Below, piece after piece: positions 1-9,274 of a stretch of 60,199 nucleotides of DNA. Source of the DNA: Burkholderia sp. lig30 (GTDB lineage: Bacteria > Pseudomonadota > Gammaproteobacteria > Burkholderiales > Burkholderiaceae); contig NZ_JGVW01000118.1 of the NCBI RefSeq assembly GCF_000687455.2, positions 1-60,199 of the forward strand, in the 5' to 3' direction. Numbering within the stretch: the stretch's first letter is position 1; each line of letters begins with the position of its first letter. The notes beneath the pieces are model-generated. The model was not told the origin of the DNA, made no database searches, and saw nothing but the letters and a program-made list of their open reading frames with translations. Made by a program: the position numbers and the translations under genes.

Positions 1-1007
1 CGGCCGCGCGCGCGGCCGAGCATGGCCGCATCGACCGGTCGCGTCGCGACCGCGCACGCGAGTTCGCGGCTCGCTTCCGGCATCGCGTACGGCACGCGCA
101 GCGCGTGTTCGAGCAACGCGGCCGCGCCGGCGGACGCGTCGGCATCGACGAAGCGCAGCGGCACGCCGAGCGCATGCGCCGCGTCGCCCAGCACCGCATC
201 CGCGATGCGCGCGGCCGGCGCGACCACCGCGGCGAGCGCCTGCGGCGCCAGTCCGTGCGCGGCCAGCAGGTCGCGCACTCGCGCGTCGAGCGGCGTGGCG
301 TCGGCATCGACATCGGTGTCGACCTTGGCCTCGGTGTCGGCATCGGCGCCGCCCTCGGCATCGTGTGCGCCGATCGCAATCACGACGCTGCGCGGATGGA
401 TCACCAGCTCGTCGCGCGCGCCGTTCCACGCGAGCGGCGTCACGCGGATCGCGTGCGCGGCGCTGTCGTCGCGCGGCAGCGCGACCTCGTCGAGCCACGG
501 CGCGGCGCCGTCGACGCGGGTCGTCGCGCCCGCGAGCAGGTCGGACACGAAGCGCTTGCCCTGCGTGAGATCGGCGAGCGCATAGCCGTCGGGCGGATTG
601 AGCACGCACGCGCCGAAGCGCAGCTCGCCGCTCGTCGTGATCGCCGCCGGCACGCCGAGCCATTCGCCCAGCTCGCGCGCGATCGCATTGACGCCCGTGA
701 GGCCGCCGAGCAGCGGCACGACGGCCGAGCCGTCTTCCGCGACCGCCAGCACCGGCGGCTCGACGCCCTTGTCGGTCAGCGCGGGCGCGACGCAGCGGAT
801 CACGATGCCGGCCGCGCACAGCGCGACGATCGGCAGGCCGCGCGCATATAGCTCGCGCAGATGCGCGCCCAGCTCGTCGAACGCGACATCGGCCTCGACG
901 CGCGCGCGCAGGCCGTGCACCTGCGCGCCCGGATAGCGGGCCTGGATGCGCCGCGCGGTGTCGAGCGCGCCCGCGCCGAGGATCACGATCGCGGGCGGCG
1001 TGGTCAT
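1..1007 (-). CDS. cbiG: CbiG-domain protein, probably the N-terminal part of a CbiG-CobJ fusion; cut by the window edge
   Basis: About 335 codons are visible, open to the left edge. The N-terminal third carries the CbiG signature: a stretch reading [13 protein letters not shown], then [17 protein letters not shown] and [19 protein letters not shown]. In the family CbiG opens the delta-lactone of cobalt-precorrin-5A during corrin-ring contraction. An Asp/Glu/Ala-rich insertion lies around residues 215-235. In Burkholderia the CbiG domain is commonly fused in front of CobJ (precorrin-3B C17-methyltransferase), so the methyltransferase probably lies beyond the edge; this is inference. The ATG overlaps the cobI stop as ATGA, so the gene is translationally coupled and last seen in the cobG-cobH-cobI-cbiG run. 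An in-frame ATG ten bases upstream is an alternative start. Confidence 0.85.
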   Translation of the reverse strand, partial: MTTPPAIVILGAGALDTARRIQARYPGAQVHGLRARVEADVAFDELGAHLRELYARGLPIVALCAAGIVIRCVAPALTDKGVEPPVLAVAEDGSAVVPLLGGLTGVNAIARELGEWLGVPAAITTSGELRFGACVLNPPDGYALADLTQGKRFVSDLLAGATTRVDGAAPWLDEVALPRDDSAAHAIRVTPLAWNGARDELVIHPRSVVIAIGAHDAEGGADADTEAKVDTDVDADATPLDARVRDLLAAHGLAPQALAAVVAPAARIADAVLGDAAHALGVPLRFVDADASAGAAALLEHALRVPYAMPEASRELACAVATRPVDAAMLGRARG

Positions 1008-1738
1008 CCTTGCCATTTTTCCCCCGGCACGACGAGCAATGAAAAATACGGCGACGCCATCGGATCGACCTCGTCGAGCGGCACGATGCGCTGGCTCGCC
1101 ATGGTCGCGCGCTCGACGTACAGCGCGCGGCTCGCGAGGCCGAGCTCGTCGAGCACGCGCCGCACCTTGTCGAAATTGCGGCCGAGCTTCATCACGACGG
1201 CCGCGTCGGCGCGCGCGAGCCGTTCGCGCAATTCGTGTTCCGGCAGCACGCCGGACAGTACCGACAGGCTCTGGTTGCGATAGACGAGCGGCGCGCCGAG
1301 CACCGCCGTGCTGCCGAGCATCGAGCACACGCCCGGCACGACTTCGGTGTCGTAGCGCGGCGCGAGACGGTCGTGCAGGTACATGTACGAGCCGTAGAAA
1401 AACGGGTCGCCTTCGCAGATCACCGCGACATCGCGTCCGGCGTCGAGATGCGCGGCGACGCTGCCGGCCGCCGTGTCGTAGAAGTCGGCGATCACCGTCT
1501 CGTAGCACAGCGGAGGCGGCAGCGCCTCGGTCGTCACCGGGTAGACGAGCGGCAGGTGGATCTGCGCGTCGCTCAGGTGCGCTTCGACGATGCCGAACGC
1601 ATTGCCTTTCTTGCCCTTCGCGACGAAATACGCGACGACCGGCGCCGCCTGCAGCAGGCGCAGCGCCTTGAGCGTCATCAGTTCGGGATCGCCCGGGCCG
1701 ACGCCGAGGCCGAACAGGCGTCCGCGGGCGGCCGTCAT
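1004..1738 (-). CDS. cobI: Precorrin-2 C20-methyltransferase
   Basis: SAM-dependent tetrapyrrole methylase of 244 residues, the usual size. It begins with the family P-loop-like [20 protein letters not shown] and carries [20 protein letters not shown] (residues about 100-120), the second SAM-binding motif with the extension typical of CobI/CbiL. It methylates C20 of precorrin-2 to give precorrin-3A in the cytoplasm. I chose the ATG at 1738 because the methylase fold begins immediately and it overlaps the cobH stop by four bases; the frame stays open further upstream but that part is antisense to nothing recognisable and lies inside cobH. It also overlaps the downstream cbiG start, so the four genes form a tight operon. 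Confidence 0.93.
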   Translation of the reverse strand: MTAARGRLFGLGVGPGDPELMTLKALRLLQAAPVVAYFVAKGKKGNAFGIVEAHLSDAQIHLPLVYPVTTEALPPPLCYETVIADFYDTAAGSVAAHLDAGRDVAVICEGDPFFYGSYMYLHDRLAPRYDTEVVPGVCSMLGSTAVLGAPLVYRNQSLSVLSGVLPEHELRERLARADAAVVMKLGRNFDKVRRVLDELGLASRALYVERATMASQRIVPLDEVDPMASPYFSLLVVPGEKWQG

Positions 1739-2361
1739 TCGACCTCCGTCGCGAGCGCGTTCACGGCGGCGGCCGCCATCGCGCTGCCGCCGCGCCGGCC
1801 GAGCAGCGCGACGAACGGCACGCCGCGGCTGTCCGCGGCCAGCAGCGCCTTCGATTCGGCCGCGCCGATGAAGCCGACCGGAAAGCCGAGGATCAGCGCG
1901 GGGCGGGGCGCGCCCGCGTCGAGCAGGTCGAGCAGGTGAAACAGCGCGGTCGGCGCGTTGCCGATCACGACGACGCTGCCCGCGAGGTGCGGCCGCCACA
2001 GTTCGAGCGCGGCGGCCGAGCGGGTGTTGCCGAGATCGCGGGCCAGCTCGGGCACCTCCGGCTCGCCGAGCGTGCACAGCACGCGATTGGCGGCCGGCAG
2101 CCGCGCGCGGGTGATGCCTTCGGCCACCATTTTCGCGTCACAGAGGATCGGTGCGCCGGCCGCGAGCGCCGTGCGGCCGGCCGCGCCCGCGCCTTCTGAA
2201 CAACGCAGGTCGTCGACGACGTCGACCATCCCGCACGCATGGATCACGCGCACCGCCAGTTTCTCGAGGTCGGGCGGCACGCGCGACAAGTCGGCTTCGG
2301 CGCGGATCGTCGCGAACGACTGGCGGTAGATTTCCTGCCCGTCGCGAATGTAGTCAAGCAT
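1735..2361 (-). CDS. cobH: Precorrin-8X methylmutase
   Basis: 208 residues, matching the CobH/CbiC family. It moves the C11 methyl group to C12, converting precorrin-8X to hydrogenobyrinate. Visible signatures are [20 protein letters not shown] at the N terminus, [11 protein letters not shown] (with the conserved active-site His) near residue 40, [12 protein letters not shown] near residue 75, and [18 protein letters not shown] and [13 protein letters not shown] in the C-terminal half. The start at 2361 is supported by an AGGAAA Shine-Dalgarno seven bases upstream. It overlaps the cobG stop by eight bases and the cobI start by four, so expression is coupled. Confidence 0.94.
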   Translation of the reverse strand: MLDYIRDGQEIYRQSFATIRAEADLSRVPPDLEKLAVRVIHACGMVDVVDDLRCSEGAGAAGRTALAAGAPILCDAKMVAEGITRARLPAANRVLCTLGEPEVPELARDLGNTRSAAALELWRPHLAGSVVVIGNAPTALFHLLDLLDAGAPRPALILGFPVGFIGAAESKALLAADSRGVPFVALLGRRGGSAMAAAAVNALATEVE

Positions 2362-3745
2362 CGGTCGTTTCCTGGCTTTGCCGCGCATCGCCCAGTCGGG
2401 CCGCGGCTTGGTCGATCGTCAGATGGCGCGCGAGCGCGGTGCCGAGGCCCGCGGCGTCGCTGCGCCGGTAAAGGTCATAGTGTGCCGGCGCGACCGCGAC
2501 GAGCGTGTGCGCGGCGGGGTGCGGCAGCGCGCAGTGGCGTTCGCAGCCGGTCAGGTGCGCGTCGAGCGGGCGGCCGACGTGCGCGGCCAGCGCCAGCGCG
2601 TCGCGCTTGGTGTCGGCGCGCGCCTTCGCGCAGCCGGCGCTGCCCGCGCACGCGACCAGCCGCGACAGCGGATGGTCCGGCGTGCAGACGAGGCCGAGCG
2701 CGGCCAGTTCGGCCAGCAGCGCGGGCGCGTTCGCCGGCGCAACGCCGTGGGCGAACACGCCTTGCCACGGCGTGACGGAGAACGTGCCGTCGCCGAAGGT
2801 ATCGGCGAGCGCCGCGAGCCGTTCGAGCAGCGTCGCGTCGAGGCGGCCGAGCGCGAACTGCGCGCCGACGCTGCAATGCCGGCCGTCGGCGTCCGGGTGT
2901 GCGCCGAAGCGCAGCGCGGCGTCGGACGGCGCGCGCCGCCAGCCGGCGAGCGCGGGTGCGGCATCGAGCGCAAAGGGCACGCAGGTCCGCGCGCGGTCGA
3001 GCAGCGTGCGCGCCGTGCACGTCGTCAACAGCGCGCGCATGCGCGTCACGTCGGGCGGCGCCAGATCGAGGAACGCGAGCAGCAGTGCGCGCGTGAGCGC
3101 GACCGCCTGGTCGGGGCGCACGTCGACGAGCGCGGGCGGATCGCCCGGCGCGACCGGCGGGCAGCCGGCGAGGCCCGCGGCGACGCGGGTCTCGCCGTCG
3201 TCGCGGGTCCATGCCGACAGCCAGATGTCGTGCGGATGATCGAGCGCTGCGACGGATTCGCCGCCGTCGAGCTGGATCGCGAATTTCGGCGACAGTTCAC
3301 CACGGCGCGGCTCGCGCGCCAGCATCGCGAGCATCGGCGCGGCCAGCGCGCGGCTGTCGACGACGGCGGCCGGATCGCGGCCGGCGAGCGGGCTGAGCAT
3401 CAGGTTGCGCGCGTCGTCGCTCGCGGCGAGCGATGCGGCATCGGCGTCGCGCTCGACCAGCGGGCCGAGGCCGGCGTCGAGCAGCGTGCGGCTGAGCGCG
3501 CCGGCTTCGCCGTCGCGGATGCCGCGCACCTGCAGGTTCGCGCGGTTGGTCGCTTCGATCACGCCGGAGCCGTGCGCGCGCGCGGCGGCGGCGATCGCGC
3601 GCGCCTGGCGCGCATCGAGCAGGCCGCCGGGCAGCTTGATGCGGCACAGCCCGCCGTCGGCGGCCGGCACGACGCGCACGAGCCCCGGGCAAGCGGACAG
3701 GCGCACGGCGGGCGACGCGGGAGAGGAAGGGGAGGCGGAACTCAA
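2354..3745 (-). CDS. cobG: Precorrin-3B synthase (oxygen-dependent, siroheme/Fe-S type)
   Basis: 463 residues with the nitrite/sulfite-reductase half-repeat architecture. Near the N terminus is a ferredoxin-like half (LVRVVPAADGGLCRIKLPGG) followed by the NRANLQVRG motif. The C-terminal cluster-binding cysteines sit in ACAGSAGCAKA and LTGCERHCALP. CobG hydroxylates precorrin-3A at C20 and forms the lactone, using O2, the hallmark step of the aerobic B12 route. It is the first gene after the B12 riboswitch. The start is uncertain: the only upstream option is TTG at 3745 without a clear Shine-Dalgarno, and a GTG fourteen codons in is the alternative. Presence of CobG together with CbiD and CbiG is noteworthy. 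Confidence 0.9.
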   Translation of the reverse strand: MSSASPSSPASPAVRLSACPGLVRVVPAADGGLCRIKLPGGLLDARQARAIAAAARAHGSGVIEATNRANLQVRGIRDGEAGALSRTLLDAGLGPLVERDADAASLAASDDARNLMLSPLAGRDPAAVVDSRALAAPMLAMLAREPRRGELSPKFAIQLDGGESVAALDHPHDIWLSAWTRDDGETRVAAGLAGCPPVAPGDPPALVDVRPDQAVALTRALLLAFLDLAPPDVTRMRALLTTCTARTLLDRARTCVPFALDAAPALAGWRRAPSDAALRFGAHPDADGRHCSVGAQFALGRLDATLLERLAALADTFGDGTFSVTPWQGVFAHGVAPANAPALLAELAALGLVCTPDHPLSRLVACAGSAGCAKARADTKRDALALAAHVGRPLDAHLTGCERHCALPHPAAHTLVAVAPAHYDLYRRSDAAGLGTALARHLTIDQAAARLGDARQSQETTDA

Positions 3746-3828
3746 CGGGGCACCGGATCAGTGTCGCGCAGCGGCCGTGGCATCGGTACACCCCGCCCGA
3801 TGCCGGCTGGCACGCACGCACTTTCTGG

Positions 3829-3990
3829 CCGGCAGGTCTCCTGGCTGGCAGGTCGGCGCCCGCTCCGGGCCTTCCCGGACAAGCCAGTGGCGCGATGCGG
3901 AGGCGGGCTCGCTGCTTACAGTTGCGGGGGCAGCCACAGTAGCGCGGCATGCGCCCTGTGTTCCCTCTTCGGCCCCGAGGGGCACCGGCG
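3829..3990 (-). promoter_or_regulatory. Cobalamin (B12) riboswitch upstream of cobG
   Basis: On the minus strand the order of conserved elements is that of the AdoCbl riboswitch: GGTGCC, then GAAGAGGGAAC, then CCCGCAACTGTAAGC, then GCCACTGG, then CCGGGAAGGC, ending in the B12 box AGCCAGGAGACCTGCC (3831-3846). The box ends about 85 nt before the cobG start. By family knowledge, adenosylcobalamin binding represses the cobG-cobH-cobI-cbiG transcript. A TATAAT-like hexamer (minus strand, around 4005-4012) lies just upstream and could be the -10 element; no convincing -35 was seen. Confidence 0.95.
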
Positions 3991-4092
3991 AACGAACGCT
4001 GTATTATGCCTTTTTTTGCAACGCAGACCTACGTGCAGCCGCCCGGCGGCCGCACGCGGCGACGGGACGGATCGAACGATGAGGATGGGTGC

Positions 4093-5334
4093 ATGACGGC
4101 GTGGCTGACGATAGTGGGCATCGGCGACGACGGTTTCGCGGGGCTTGGGCGCAGCGCGCGGCGCGCGCTGCTCGACGCGCAGCGCGTGATCGGCGCGCAG
4201 CGGCATCTCGACATGCTGCCCGCGCGGCTGGCGGCCGCGCGCGAGGCATGGCCGTCGCCGTTCGACCTCGGCGGGCTGATCGCGCGCCGCGATACGCCGG
4301 TCTGCGTGCTCGCGAGCGGCGACCCGATGCTGTTCGGCGTCGGCGCGACGCTCGCGCGACAGCTGTCGCCCGGCGAGTGGCGGGTGTTGCCCGCGCCGTC
4401 GTCGCTGTCGCTCGCCGCGGCGCGCCTCGGCTGGCCGCTGCAGGACGTCGGCGCGGTGTCGCTGGTCGGCCGCCCGCTTGCGTCGCTCGCGCGGCATCTG
4501 CTGCCGGGGCGGCGGCTGCTGGCGCTGAGCGCGGACGGCCGCACGCCGGCGAGCATCGCGGCGGAGCTGACCGCGCGCGGTTTCGGCCCGAGCCGGATCA
4601 GCGTGTTCGAGCATCTGGGCGGCCCGCTCGAGCGGCGCATCGACGGGCTCGCGCAGGACTTTTCGGTGGCGGAAACCGCCGCGCTGAACCTGGTCGCGCT
4701 CGATTGCCGCGCGCTGCCCGACGCACCGCGCCGCGCGCTGACGCCCGGCCTGCCGGACGATGCTTATCGCCATGACGGGCAACTGACGAAACGCGACATG
4801 CGCGCGCTGACGCTCGCGCGCCTCGCGCCCGCGCCGGACGAGCTGATGTGGGACGTCGGCGCGGGCTGCGGGTCGATCGGCATCGAATGGATGCGCGCGC
4901 ATCCGTCGTGCCAGGCGATCGCGATCGAAGCGCATGCGGAGCGCCAGCGCTTCATCGAGCACAACCGCGACGCGCTCGGCGTGCCGGGGCTGCAACTCGT
5001 CGCGGGCCGCGCGCCCGATGCGCTCGCGGGCCTCGCTGCGCCGGACGCGATCTTCATCGGTGGCGGCGTGACGGCTGGCGGCGTGCTCGACGCGTGCTGG
5101 GCGCGGCTCAAGCCGGGCGGGCGGCTCGTCGCGAATGCGGTGACGCTGCAAGGCGAGATCGCGCTCGCCGCGTGGCGGGACACGCACGGCGGCACGCTGA
5201 CGCGCGTGTCGCTCGCGCAGGCCGAGCCGCTCGGCCGCTTCGATACCTGGCGCCACGCATTGCCGGTCACGCTGTACGAAGCGCGCAAGCCAGTGCCCGC
5301 CGATTCCGGTTCCGATTCAGGCGCCGCCGCATGA
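4093..5334 (+). CDS. cobL: Precorrin-6Y C5,15-methyltransferase (decarboxylating)
   Basis: 413 residues, the length of the bifunctional CobL (CbiE plus CbiT). The N-terminal CbiE-like methylase starts [15 protein letters not shown] and has [13 protein letters not shown] near residue 75. The C-terminal CbiT-like domain starts around residue 225 with [18 protein letters not shown] and has the Rossmann SAM loop [15 protein letters not shown], then [17 protein letters not shown]. It methylates C5 and C15 and decarboxylates the C12 acetate. The ATG at 4093 is where the CbiE fold begins. The frame is open upstream into the riboswitch region but that part has no homology to the family. It overlaps cbiD by four bases (ATGA). 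Confidence 0.94.
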   Translation: MTAWLTIVGIGDDGFAGLGRSARRALLDAQRVIGAQRHLDMLPARLAAAREAWPSPFDLGGLIARRDTPVCVLASGDPMLFGVGATLARQLSPGEWRVLPAPSSLSLAAARLGWPLQDVGAVSLVGRPLASLARHLLPGRRLLALSADGRTPASIAAELTARGFGPSRISVFEHLGGPLERRIDGLAQDFSVAETAALNLVALDCRALPDAPRRALTPGLPDDAYRHDGQLTKRDMRALTLARLAPAPDELMWDVGAGCGSIGIEWMRAHPSCQAIAIEAHAERQRFIEHNRDALGVPGLQLVAGRAPDALAGLAAPDAIFIGGGVTAGGVLDACWARLKPGGRLVANAVTLQGEIALAAWRDTHGGTLTRVSLAQAEPLGRFDTWRHALPVTLYEARKPVPADSGSDSGAAA

Positions 5335-6422
5335 CGCGCGACGAAACCGCCGAGCAGCCCGCGCCGCTGCGCTTCGGCTATACGACCGGCAGCTGCGCGA
5401 CGGCGACGTCGCTCGCGGCCGCGCGGCTGTTGCTGACCGGCCACGCGGGCGACGCGGTCGAGATCGTGCTGCCGAAAGGCCAGCACGTGATGATGCGGCT
5501 CGCGTTCTGCCGGATCACGGCCGACGGCGCCGAGGCCGGCGTCGTCAAGGATGCCGGCGACGATCCCGACGTGACGCATGGCGCGCTGGTGTTCGCGCGC
5601 GTCGCGCTCGCGGCCGCGCCGGGCGTGCGGTTTCACGCGGGGCCGGGCGTCGGCACCGTCACGCGCGCGGGGCTCACGCTGCCGGTCGGCGAGCCGGCGA
5701 TCAACCCGGTGCCGCGCCGGATGATGACGGAACACCTGGATGCGCTCGCGGCGCGGCATGGCCATGCGGGCGGCTTCGAGGTCACGATCGGCGTCGAGAA
5801 CGGCGAAACGCTCGCGCTGAAGACGATGAACCCGCGGCTGGGCATCGTCGGCGGGCTGTCGATTCTCGGCACGACCGGCATCGTGCGGCCGTTCTCGTGC
5901 TCCGCGTATATCGCGTCGATCCATCAGGGCATCGACGTCGCGCGCGCGAACGGCATCGCGCACATCGCCGCGTGCACCGGCAACGCGAGCGAGGACGCGA
6001 TGCGCGCGCATTACCGGCTGCCGGACATGGCGCTGATCGAGATGGGCGATTTCGCGGGCGCGGTGCTCAAGCACCTGCGGCGCGCGCCGGTCGAACGGCT
6101 CAGCATGTGCGGCGGGTTCGGCAAGCTCAGCAAGCTCGCGGCCGGCCATCTCGACCTGCACAGCCGCCATTCGAGCATCGACCTGCCGCTGCTCGCGCAG
6201 TGGGCGGCGCAGGCGGGCGCGGGCGACGCGCTGCAGGCGGCGATGCGCGCGGCGAACACGAGCCAGGAGGCGCTCGCGCTCGCGCTGGCCGACGGGGTGC
6301 CGCTCGGCGACATCGTCTGCGCGCATGCGCGGCGCGTCGCGCTCGCGATCGTGCCGCCGTCGGTCGCGGTCGAGATGTTCGCGATCGACCGGCAAGGCCG
6401 TTTCGTCGGAGCGGCGGCATGA
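5331..6422 (+). CDS. cbiD: Cobalt-precorrin-5B C1-methyltransferase
   Basis: 363 residues. It begins with the CbiD signature [20 protein letters not shown] and includes [13 protein letters not shown] (about residue 70), [28 protein letters not shown] (about residue 175) and [12 protein letters not shown]. It methylates C1 of the ring-contracted intermediate; in the classic aerobic pathway this job is done by CobF, which is not seen here. The start codon overlaps the cobL stop and the stop overlaps the cobK start, so cobL-cbiD-cobK are translationally coupled. Confidence 0.94.
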   Translation: MTRDETAEQPAPLRFGYTTGSCATATSLAAARLLLTGHAGDAVEIVLPKGQHVMMRLAFCRITADGAEAGVVKDAGDDPDVTHGALVFARVALAAAPGVRFHAGPGVGTVTRAGLTLPVGEPAINPVPRRMMTEHLDALAARHGHAGGFEVTIGVENGETLALKTMNPRLGIVGGLSILGTTGIVRPFSCSAYIASIHQGIDVARANGIAHIAACTGNASEDAMRAHYRLPDMALIEMGDFAGAVLKHLRRAPVERLSMCGGFGKLSKLAAGHLDLHSRHSSIDLPLLAQWAAQAGAGDALQAAMRAANTSQEALALALADGVPLGDIVCAHARRVALAIVPPSVAVEMFAIDRQGRFVGAAA

Positions 6423-7156
6423 GCGCGGCGGCACCCCGCATCCTGCTGCTCGGCGGCACCGGCGACGCGCTGCGGATCGCGCGTGCGCTCGGCGCGCGGC
6501 ACGTGTACAGTCTCGCCGGGCTCGGCAAGGTGCCGGAAGACCTCGCGTGCGAGGTGCGCGTCGGCGGCTTCGGCGGCGCGGCGGGGCTGGCCGCGTATCT
6601 GCGCGACGCGGGCATCGGCCTCGTCATCGACGCGACCCATCCGTATGCAGCGCAGATCAGCGCGAACGCGGCCCGCGCCGCCCGCGACGCGGGCGTGCCG
6701 GTCTGGGCGTTGCGCCGCGCGCCGTGGCAGCCGCGCGACGGCGACGACTGGCGGATGGTCGACGATTGGGCCGGCATCGAAGCGGCGCTCGCGCCGTTCC
6801 GCCGGCCGCTGTTTACGCTCGGGCGCGAGCCGCTCGCGCATCTGGATGCGATTCCGCCGCACCAGTTCTGGCTCGTGCGCTGCCTCGATCCGCATCCGGG
6901 CAACGCGCGCGCGCAGATCGTCGCGGCGCGCGGGCCGTTTTCGCTCGAAGGGGAGCGCGCGCTGTTCGCGCTCGCGGGGATCGACGTCGTCGTCAGCAAG
7001 AACAGCGGCGGCGCGGCGACCGAGGCGAAGCTCGACGTCGCGCGCGAGCGCGGCTTGCCGGTCGTGATGCCGCGCCGGCCGCCGCTGCCCGACGCCGACC
7101 GCGCGTTCGAATCCGCGGCCGCGCTGCTCGACGCGCTCGGCGACGCGGCCCGCTAA
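6419..7156 (+). CDS. cobK: Precorrin-6A (or cobalt-precorrin-6A) reductase
   Basis: 245 residues with the CobK/CbiJ pattern. [17 protein letters not shown] is the N-terminal dinucleotide-binding loop, [16 protein letters not shown] follows, then [19 protein letters not shown], and near the C terminus [20 protein letters not shown]. It uses NADPH to reduce precorrin-6A to dihydroprecorrin-6. It overlaps the cbiD stop (ATGA) and is separated from cobM by 17 bases that hold a GGAG ribosome-binding site. Confidence 0.94.
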   Translation: MSAAAPRILLLGGTGDALRIARALGARHVYSLAGLGKVPEDLACEVRVGGFGGAAGLAAYLRDAGIGLVIDATHPYAAQISANAARAARDAGVPVWALRRAPWQPRDGDDWRMVDDWAGIEAALAPFRRPLFTLGREPLAHLDAIPPHQFWLVRCLDPHPGNARAQIVAARGPFSLEGERALFALAGIDVVVSKNSGGAATEAKLDVARERGLPVVMPRRPPLPDADRAFESAAALLDALGDAAR

Positions 7157-7173
7157 TTGATGGAGTGTTTGCA

Positions 7174-7902
7174 ATGACGGTGTATTTCATCGGCGCGGGT
7201 CCGGGTGACCCCGAGCTGATTACGGTAAAGGGGCAGCGTCTCGTGCGCAGCTGCCCGGTGATTCTGTACGCGGGCTCGCTCGTGCCTGAAGCGGTGCTCG
7301 ACGGGCACCGTGCGGAGCGGGTGGTCAACACGGCGGAACTCGATCTCGACGCGATCGTCGCGCTGCTCGCCGACGCGCATGCGAAAGGGCAGGACGTCGC
7401 GCGCGTGCATTCGGGCGACCCGTCGCTGTTCGGCGCGATCGGCGAGCAGATCCGTCGCCTGAACGCGCTCGGGATTCCTTACGAGATCGTGCCGGGCGTG
7501 ACCGCCACCGCCGCGTGCGCGGCGACGCTAGGCTGCGAGCTGACGCTGCCCGGCATCGCGCAGACGGTGATCCTGACGCGTTTTGCCGGCAAGACGACGA
7601 TGCCGGCCGGCGAGTCGCTCGGCTCGCTCGCCGCGCATCGCGCGACGCTCGCGATCCATCTGGGCGTGCGGCATCTCGCGCGGATCGTCGACGAAGTGCT
7701 GCCGCACTATGGCCCGGACTGCCCGGTCGCGGTCGTCTATCGCGCGAGCTGGCCGGATGAGACGCGTGTGACCGGCACGCTGGCCGACATCGTCGGCAAG
7801 GTGCAGGGCACGGCGATCGAGCGTACCGCGCTGATCCTGATCGGCCGCGTGCTGGATGCGGAAGGTTTTGCGGATTCGACGCTGTACGCGAGCGCGGGCT
7901 GA
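7174..7902 (+). CDS. cobM: Precorrin-4 C11-methyltransferase
   Basis: 242-residue tetrapyrrole methylase. The N terminus [20 protein letters not shown] is the SAM-binding loop; [16 protein letters not shown] and [18 protein letters not shown] follow, then [19 protein letters not shown], all characteristic of CobM/CbiF. It adds the C11 methyl group after ring contraction. It is the last gene of the plus-strand cob run. Three blocks of this gene, with the intervening sequence deleted, recur as a decayed copy at 10233-10400 on the far side of the effector island. Confidence 0.95.
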   Translation: MTVYFIGAGPGDPELITVKGQRLVRSCPVILYAGSLVPEAVLDGHRAERVVNTAELDLDAIVALLADAHAKGQDVARVHSGDPSLFGAIGEQIRRLNALGIPYEIVPGVTATAACAATLGCELTLPGIAQTVILTRFAGKTTMPAGESLGSLAAHRATLAIHLGVRHLARIVDEVLPHYGPDCPVAVVYRASWPDETRVTGTLADIVGKVQGTAIERTALILIGRVLDAEGFADSTLYASAG

Positions 7903-7966
7903 TCTCATGCGCGCGCCGCGGCGTGTGCGGCGCGAAGCCGGCTGCCAGTGCGAACAGGACCGCGCG
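7882..7966 (+). repeat. Left imperfect direct repeat flanking the effector island
   Basis: This covers the last codons of cobM plus about 65 bases matching the 3' end of the transporter gene at 10399. It aligns with 10376-10467 with a few substitutions and a 6-7 base gap. Shared blocks include CTGTACGCGAGCGC, GGCTGATCTCATGCGCGCGC and AGTGCGAACAGGACCGCGC. It marks the left boundary of inserted DNA. Confidence 0.75.
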
Positions 7967-7972
7967 CCGCCG

Positions 7973-8197
7973 CTAACGAGGCATCGCGTGACCGACGTAG
8001 AAATAGAACCCCAGGACGGTAATGACGGGAAAGATCAGTAGCTGGGTGAGAAGCAAGATCCTGAACAGCGTGGTCCGCCAGACACGCCCCGATAGTCCGC
8101 AGACGAACGTCACTAGACCGAGTAGGGAAACGACGTATAAAAAGCCGCTTGGATCGTCATTCAGGACGCCGAGAATTTCCTTGAATTCACCGCTCAT
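7973..8197 (-). CDS. Small two-helix membrane protein, candidate immunity protein 1
   Basis: 74 residues. It has a short N-terminal segment ending NDDPSGFLYVV and two predicted membrane helices (about residues 17-34 and 43-66) separated by a basic loop (SGRVWRTTLFR). It is clearly homologous to the protein encoded just upstream at 8215-8433: both share DPSGFL, a GL/RVW loop, FRI..LTQLLIFPV and a C-terminal FYF/YY. The ATG at 8197 is preferred because a GGGGA lies at suitable distance; an ATG nine bases upstream sits too close to it. Its position after a PAAR-effector pair suggests immunity to that effector. The function is inferred from context only. Confidence 0.65.
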   Translation of the reverse strand: MSGEFKEILGVLNDDPSGFLYVVSLLGLVTFVCGLSGRVWRTTLFRILLLTQLLIFPVITVLGFYFYVGHAMPR

Positions 8198-8214
8198 GTT
8201 TTTCATTCCCCGGT

Positions 8215-8433
8215 CTAGGCTATTGGGCGAATGGCATAGTAAAAGGCCAGGGCCGTAACGACAGGAAAGACCAGAAGCTGGGTAAGCGCGAAAATGCGGA
8301 ATCGCATGGACTGCCAGACACGTTTCCGCAGTCCATATCCGAACGTCAGCAGATTGACTGCGGACACGATCCACAGAAACCCGCTCGGATCACGGACGAG
8401 AATCGCCAGCATTTCCCCCAGGACAGCGTTCAT
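8215..8433 (-). CDS. Small two-helix membrane protein, candidate immunity protein 2
   Basis: 72 residues, paralogous to the downstream 74-residue protein. The shared core is DPSGFLWIVSAVNLLTFGYG, a charged loop RKRVWQSMRFR, and a second helix ALTQLLVFPVVTALAFYYA. The start codon overlaps the stop of the Cys/His candidate effector as ATGA, so the two are made in coupled fashion, which is typical of an effector with its immunity protein. A membrane location facing the periplasm would fit protection against a cell-wall-acting enzyme. No sequence family was recognised. Confidence 0.7.
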   Translation of the reverse strand: MNAVLGEMLAILVRDPSGFLWIVSAVNLLTFGYGLRKRVWQSMRFRIFALTQLLVFPVVTALAFYYAIRPIA

Positions 8434-9272
8434 TCGTTAAACCTCAGGAAGTTCCACCTGTAAAGGTCGAAATATTTCATGTAGTCACGCTGTGCGTTTC
8501 CGGTCGTGTTGTTCGTGTAGTCCCACCCCGTTCCAGAGCGGATAAATTTCCCTGTCTCGACTGGCAGGCCGGCATAGACAGATTGCTGCGGGTCGGCAGC
8601 GTTGCGACCCAGGATCTTGTTAACCCACGTGATCGGCCAATGAATGGTGCTGTCTGAATTGCCCTGGTAGATTTCGATGGTGGAGGGCGAAACTTTCGTC
8701 ACGAGCTGGATATGATGTGCCCTTCCGCCCGTCCTGCGCCCCTTGAAATCGTGCGCCAGCGCAAGAATGTCTCCGGGTTTCAATGCCTCCGGGCTGTTCA
8801 CACGAGCGGTGTTGACGTTCACCCGCTGCACGTCCGGCGCGCCAAACGTCATTGCGACCATGTCCGCGAAGCCGTACATGGTCGACTCGTAGCGAGGGTG
8901 CTCCGGCAGACCGTGCTTTTCAACGTTTCGATACGTGCGAACGCCGGTGGCAAGCCGTAGCGGCAGGCCACGCGATGCGGCAAACTGAACCAATACGCGT
9001 ATTGCGAAATCCTCACACGTGAACCGGTTGCTGCTGTCGGCGCCTTGATGATTCCAGTACCATTCGGTGCGGACCTGTTCCACCAATTGTGGAACGGCAT
9101 CCTGGTATGCGCGAATGTCGGCCCCGGTCCATCTTTTCTGCATCGTCTTCCAGAATACCTTGAGCCTGGCTGTTACCGGCTTGGGTGTCGTGTCGCCGGT
9201 CGGGGTGGTCGTCATCGTTGCGGCGTGGTGATACCGCGTTCCGTCCGGGCCGATATGGATCGATTCAGGCAT
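8430..9272 (-). CDS. Candidate type VI effector with papain-like Cys/His active site
   Basis: 280 residues, no signal peptide. A Cys in NRFTCEDFAIRVLVQFAA (C86) at the start of a helix, and a His pair in GGRAHHIQLVT (H186/H187) on a predicted strand followed by IEIYQGNS, give the Cys-helix/His-strand order of papain-like enzymes (NlpC/P60, CHAP or transglutaminase-like). LKPGDILALAHDF before the His is also common in cell-wall amidases and peptidases. It begins two bases after the PAAR gene stop and overlaps the candidate immunity gene. I infer a peptidoglycan-hydrolysing or deamidating effector delivered on the PAAR tip. The exact family was not recognised, and substrate is unknown. Confidence 0.65.
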   Translation of the reverse strand: MPESIHIGPDGTRYHHAATMTTTPTGDTTPKPVTARLKVFWKTMQKRWTGADIRAYQDAVPQLVEQVRTEWYWNHQGADSSNRFTCEDFAIRVLVQFAASRGLPLRLATGVRTYRNVEKHGLPEHPRYESTMYGFADMVAMTFGAPDVQRVNVNTARVNSPEALKPGDILALAHDFKGRRTGGRAHHIQLVTKVSPSTIEIYQGNSDSTIHWPITWVNKILGRNAADPQQSVYAGLPVETGKFIRSGTGWDYTNNTTGNAQRDYMKYFDLYRWNFLRFNE

Positions 9273-9274
9273 GC

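Noticed and set aside
3916..5256. Long antisense frames opposite cobL, cbiD, the regulator and the ATPase genes
   Set aside because: High GC creates long open frames on all strands; these products are Arg/Ala-rich and match no family, while the sense frames match fully.
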